Shown here piece after piece: positions 7,006 to 7,824 of a stretch of 7,824 nt of DNA. The position numbers were made by a program, and so were the translations under genes. Origin of the DNA: Pedobacter schmidteae (GTDB lineage: Bacteria; Bacteroidota; Bacteroidia; Sphingobacteriales; Sphingobacteriaceae); assembly GCA_945906015.1 (NCBI GenBank), contig CAMDQV010000089.1, positions 1 through 7,824 on the forward strand. The letters run 5' to 3'. Under the pieces are notes generated by a model that had not been told where the DNA came from, did not search any database, and saw only the letters and a list, made by a program, of their open reading frames with translations. Positions within the stretch are counted from its first letter, which is position 1. Each line of letters starts with the position of its first letter.

Positions 7006-7824
7006 TTAAAACCTGATATTATAATTAACAAAAGGAATGGCATTTCCAAAAATGGACAGCTGATAACCTTTGATTACTCCTTTTTCTGAAACAAAATACG
7101 TGGAGTAAGCATTATCTCGTCCTGTAACATTGTATATCCCGATAGTCCATGAGCTATGTGTTAACTGATGGATCTTATGATTGCCTTCAATATTGAGTGA
7201 GAAATCGGTTCTGAAGTAATCGGGGGCTCTGAATTCATTACGTCCCGAATAACTAGCTCTCAAAGATCCTGCATAATAGTATTTTCCGACAGGTACCGTA
7301 ATTGGTCTTCCAGTGCTGTAAGTAGTGTTAAAGGAAGCACTAAACCTATGTGAGAATCGGTAGTTGCTAACGAGACTAAAATCATGGGGTTTATCAAAAT
7401 TAGATGGATAATAGTTTCCCTGATTAACGATCTGTCCGGCATTTGGATCGTCCGACATCAATAAAGTACGTGAATAGGTATAACCTACCCAACCATTTAG
7501 CTTACCGCTTAATTTCTTAACCAGAAATTCAACTCCATAGGCCTTACCTTTGGTGTTGATCACATCTGTTTCAATATGATGGTTCAGAACCAGTGAAGCA
7601 CCGCTTTTATAATCTAGATAATCCTTCAACTTCTTATAATATCCTTCAATAGAGGTTTCAATGGTATTCGACTTAAAATTCTTATAAATACCCAGAGAAA
7701 CCTGATCGCCATACTGAGGTTTGATATTTGGATCACTAAGTTTCCATATATCAGTTGGTGAAATAGCTGTACTATTTGTGAGCAGATGAATATATTGTCT
7801 GAGGGTATTGTAACCAGTTTTAAT
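7006..7824 (-). CDS. TonB-dependent receptor, C-terminal beta-barrel part, 5' truncated by window edge
   Basis: The frame is open from the right edge to TAA at 7008-7006, giving 272 residues of the barrel end. Sequence features are those of TonB-dependent outer-membrane receptors: alternating polar and aromatic strands, ETSIEGYYKKLKDYLDYKSG, GKAYGVEFLVKKLSGKLNGWVGYTYSRT, NFDKPHDFSLVSNYRFSHR, TYSTGRPITVPVGKY, and a terminal strand ending NYNIRF with the C-terminal Phe needed for barrel insertion. A TTG at 7629 is inside the barrel and is not the start. Plug domain, TonB box and any N-terminal carboxypeptidase-like domain are upstream of the window. The receptor would move a large substrate across the outer membrane using TonB/ExbBD energy. 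DUF4249 follows 4 bp later, so the partner is likely that lipoprotein and not a SusD protein. The substrate is unknown. Confidence 0.92.
   Translation of the reverse strand: MKTGYNTLRQYIHLLTNSTAISPTDIWKLSDPNIKPQYGDQVSLGIYKNFKSNTIETSIEGYYKKLKDYLDYKSGASLVLNHHIETDVINTKGKAYGVEFLVKKLSGKLNGWVGYTYSRTLLMSDDPNAGQIVNQGNYYPSNFDKPHDFSLVSNYRFSHRFSASFNTTYSTGRPITVPVGKYYYAGSLRASYSGRNEFRAPDYFRTDFSLNIEGNHKIHQLTHSSWTIGIYNVTGRDNAYSTYFVSEKGVIKGYQLSIFGNAIPFVNYNIRF

Larger units (their letters stand above)
3417..7824 (-). other. Probable operon: TonB-dependent receptor, DUF4249 lipoprotein, MG2/plug protein
   Basis: Three co-directional genes are separated by only 4 and 27 bp, with no terminator-like hairpin or promoter motif noticed between them. 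The upstream limit and promoter are beyond the right edge of the window. The GH20 gene follows after 81 bp and may be a fourth member, or may have its own promoter. All four products are exported (three by visible signal or lipoprotein peptides or barrel sequence, one by signal peptide), so the block encodes envelope functions only. Confidence 0.75.

Noticed and set aside
7002..7049. Longer DUF4249 start at the ATG at 7049
   Set aside because: It would overlap the receptor gene by 44 bases and put 16 hydrophobic residues before a complete lipoprotein signal.
7260..7442. 60-codon minus-strand frame inside the receptor gene
   Set aside because: It is an out-of-frame overlap with well-supported beta-barrel sequence.

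Overview
The window looks like chromosome from a member of the Bacteroidota, most likely the Sphingobacteriaceae (Pedobacter-like). This rests on low GC, no Shine-Dalgarno sequences before the starts, a TAnnTTTG-type promoter element, and a TonB-dependent receptor followed by a DUF4249 lipoprotein, a pairing typical of this phylum. The genus is an inference. No RNA gene, CRISPR array, transposase gene or prophage gene was seen.

Layout. Bases 1-633 (+) are the 3' end of an M28B metallopeptidase of the glutamate carboxypeptidase II type. It converges on a four-gene minus-strand block. The 146-bp gap between them (634-779) is dominated by a long imperfect palindrome centred on base 689, with a perfect 12-bp inner stem, followed by a second, AT-rich hairpin. 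On the minus strand, in transcription order, are: the 3' end of a TonB-dependent receptor (7824-7006), a DUF4249 outer-membrane lipoprotein (7001-5862), an 805-residue exported protein joining an MG2-like domain to a TonB-plug-like domain (5834-3417), and a chitobiase-type GH20 beta-N-acetylhexosaminidase (3335-780). The spacings are 4, 27 and 81 bp. The first three genes are almost certainly one transcription unit. The GH20 gene has its own candidate -7 element and a 14-bp operator-like palindrome in the 81-bp gap, so it may be read through, transcribed separately, or both.

How the genes may work together. The receptor and DUF4249 lipoprotein resemble a SusC/SusD-like outer-membrane uptake pair in which DUF4249 takes the SusD position. 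The MG2/plug protein is a third component with no barrel of its own. The GH20 enzyme would release N-acetylglucosamine from chitin or peptidoglycan-derived oligosaccharides. Whether the substrate of the enzyme is the cargo of the receptor cannot be decided from the sequence. The MG2/plug protein with its receptor and lipoprotein is the best candidate here for a poorly described system, but its families are widespread and the novelty claim is modest.
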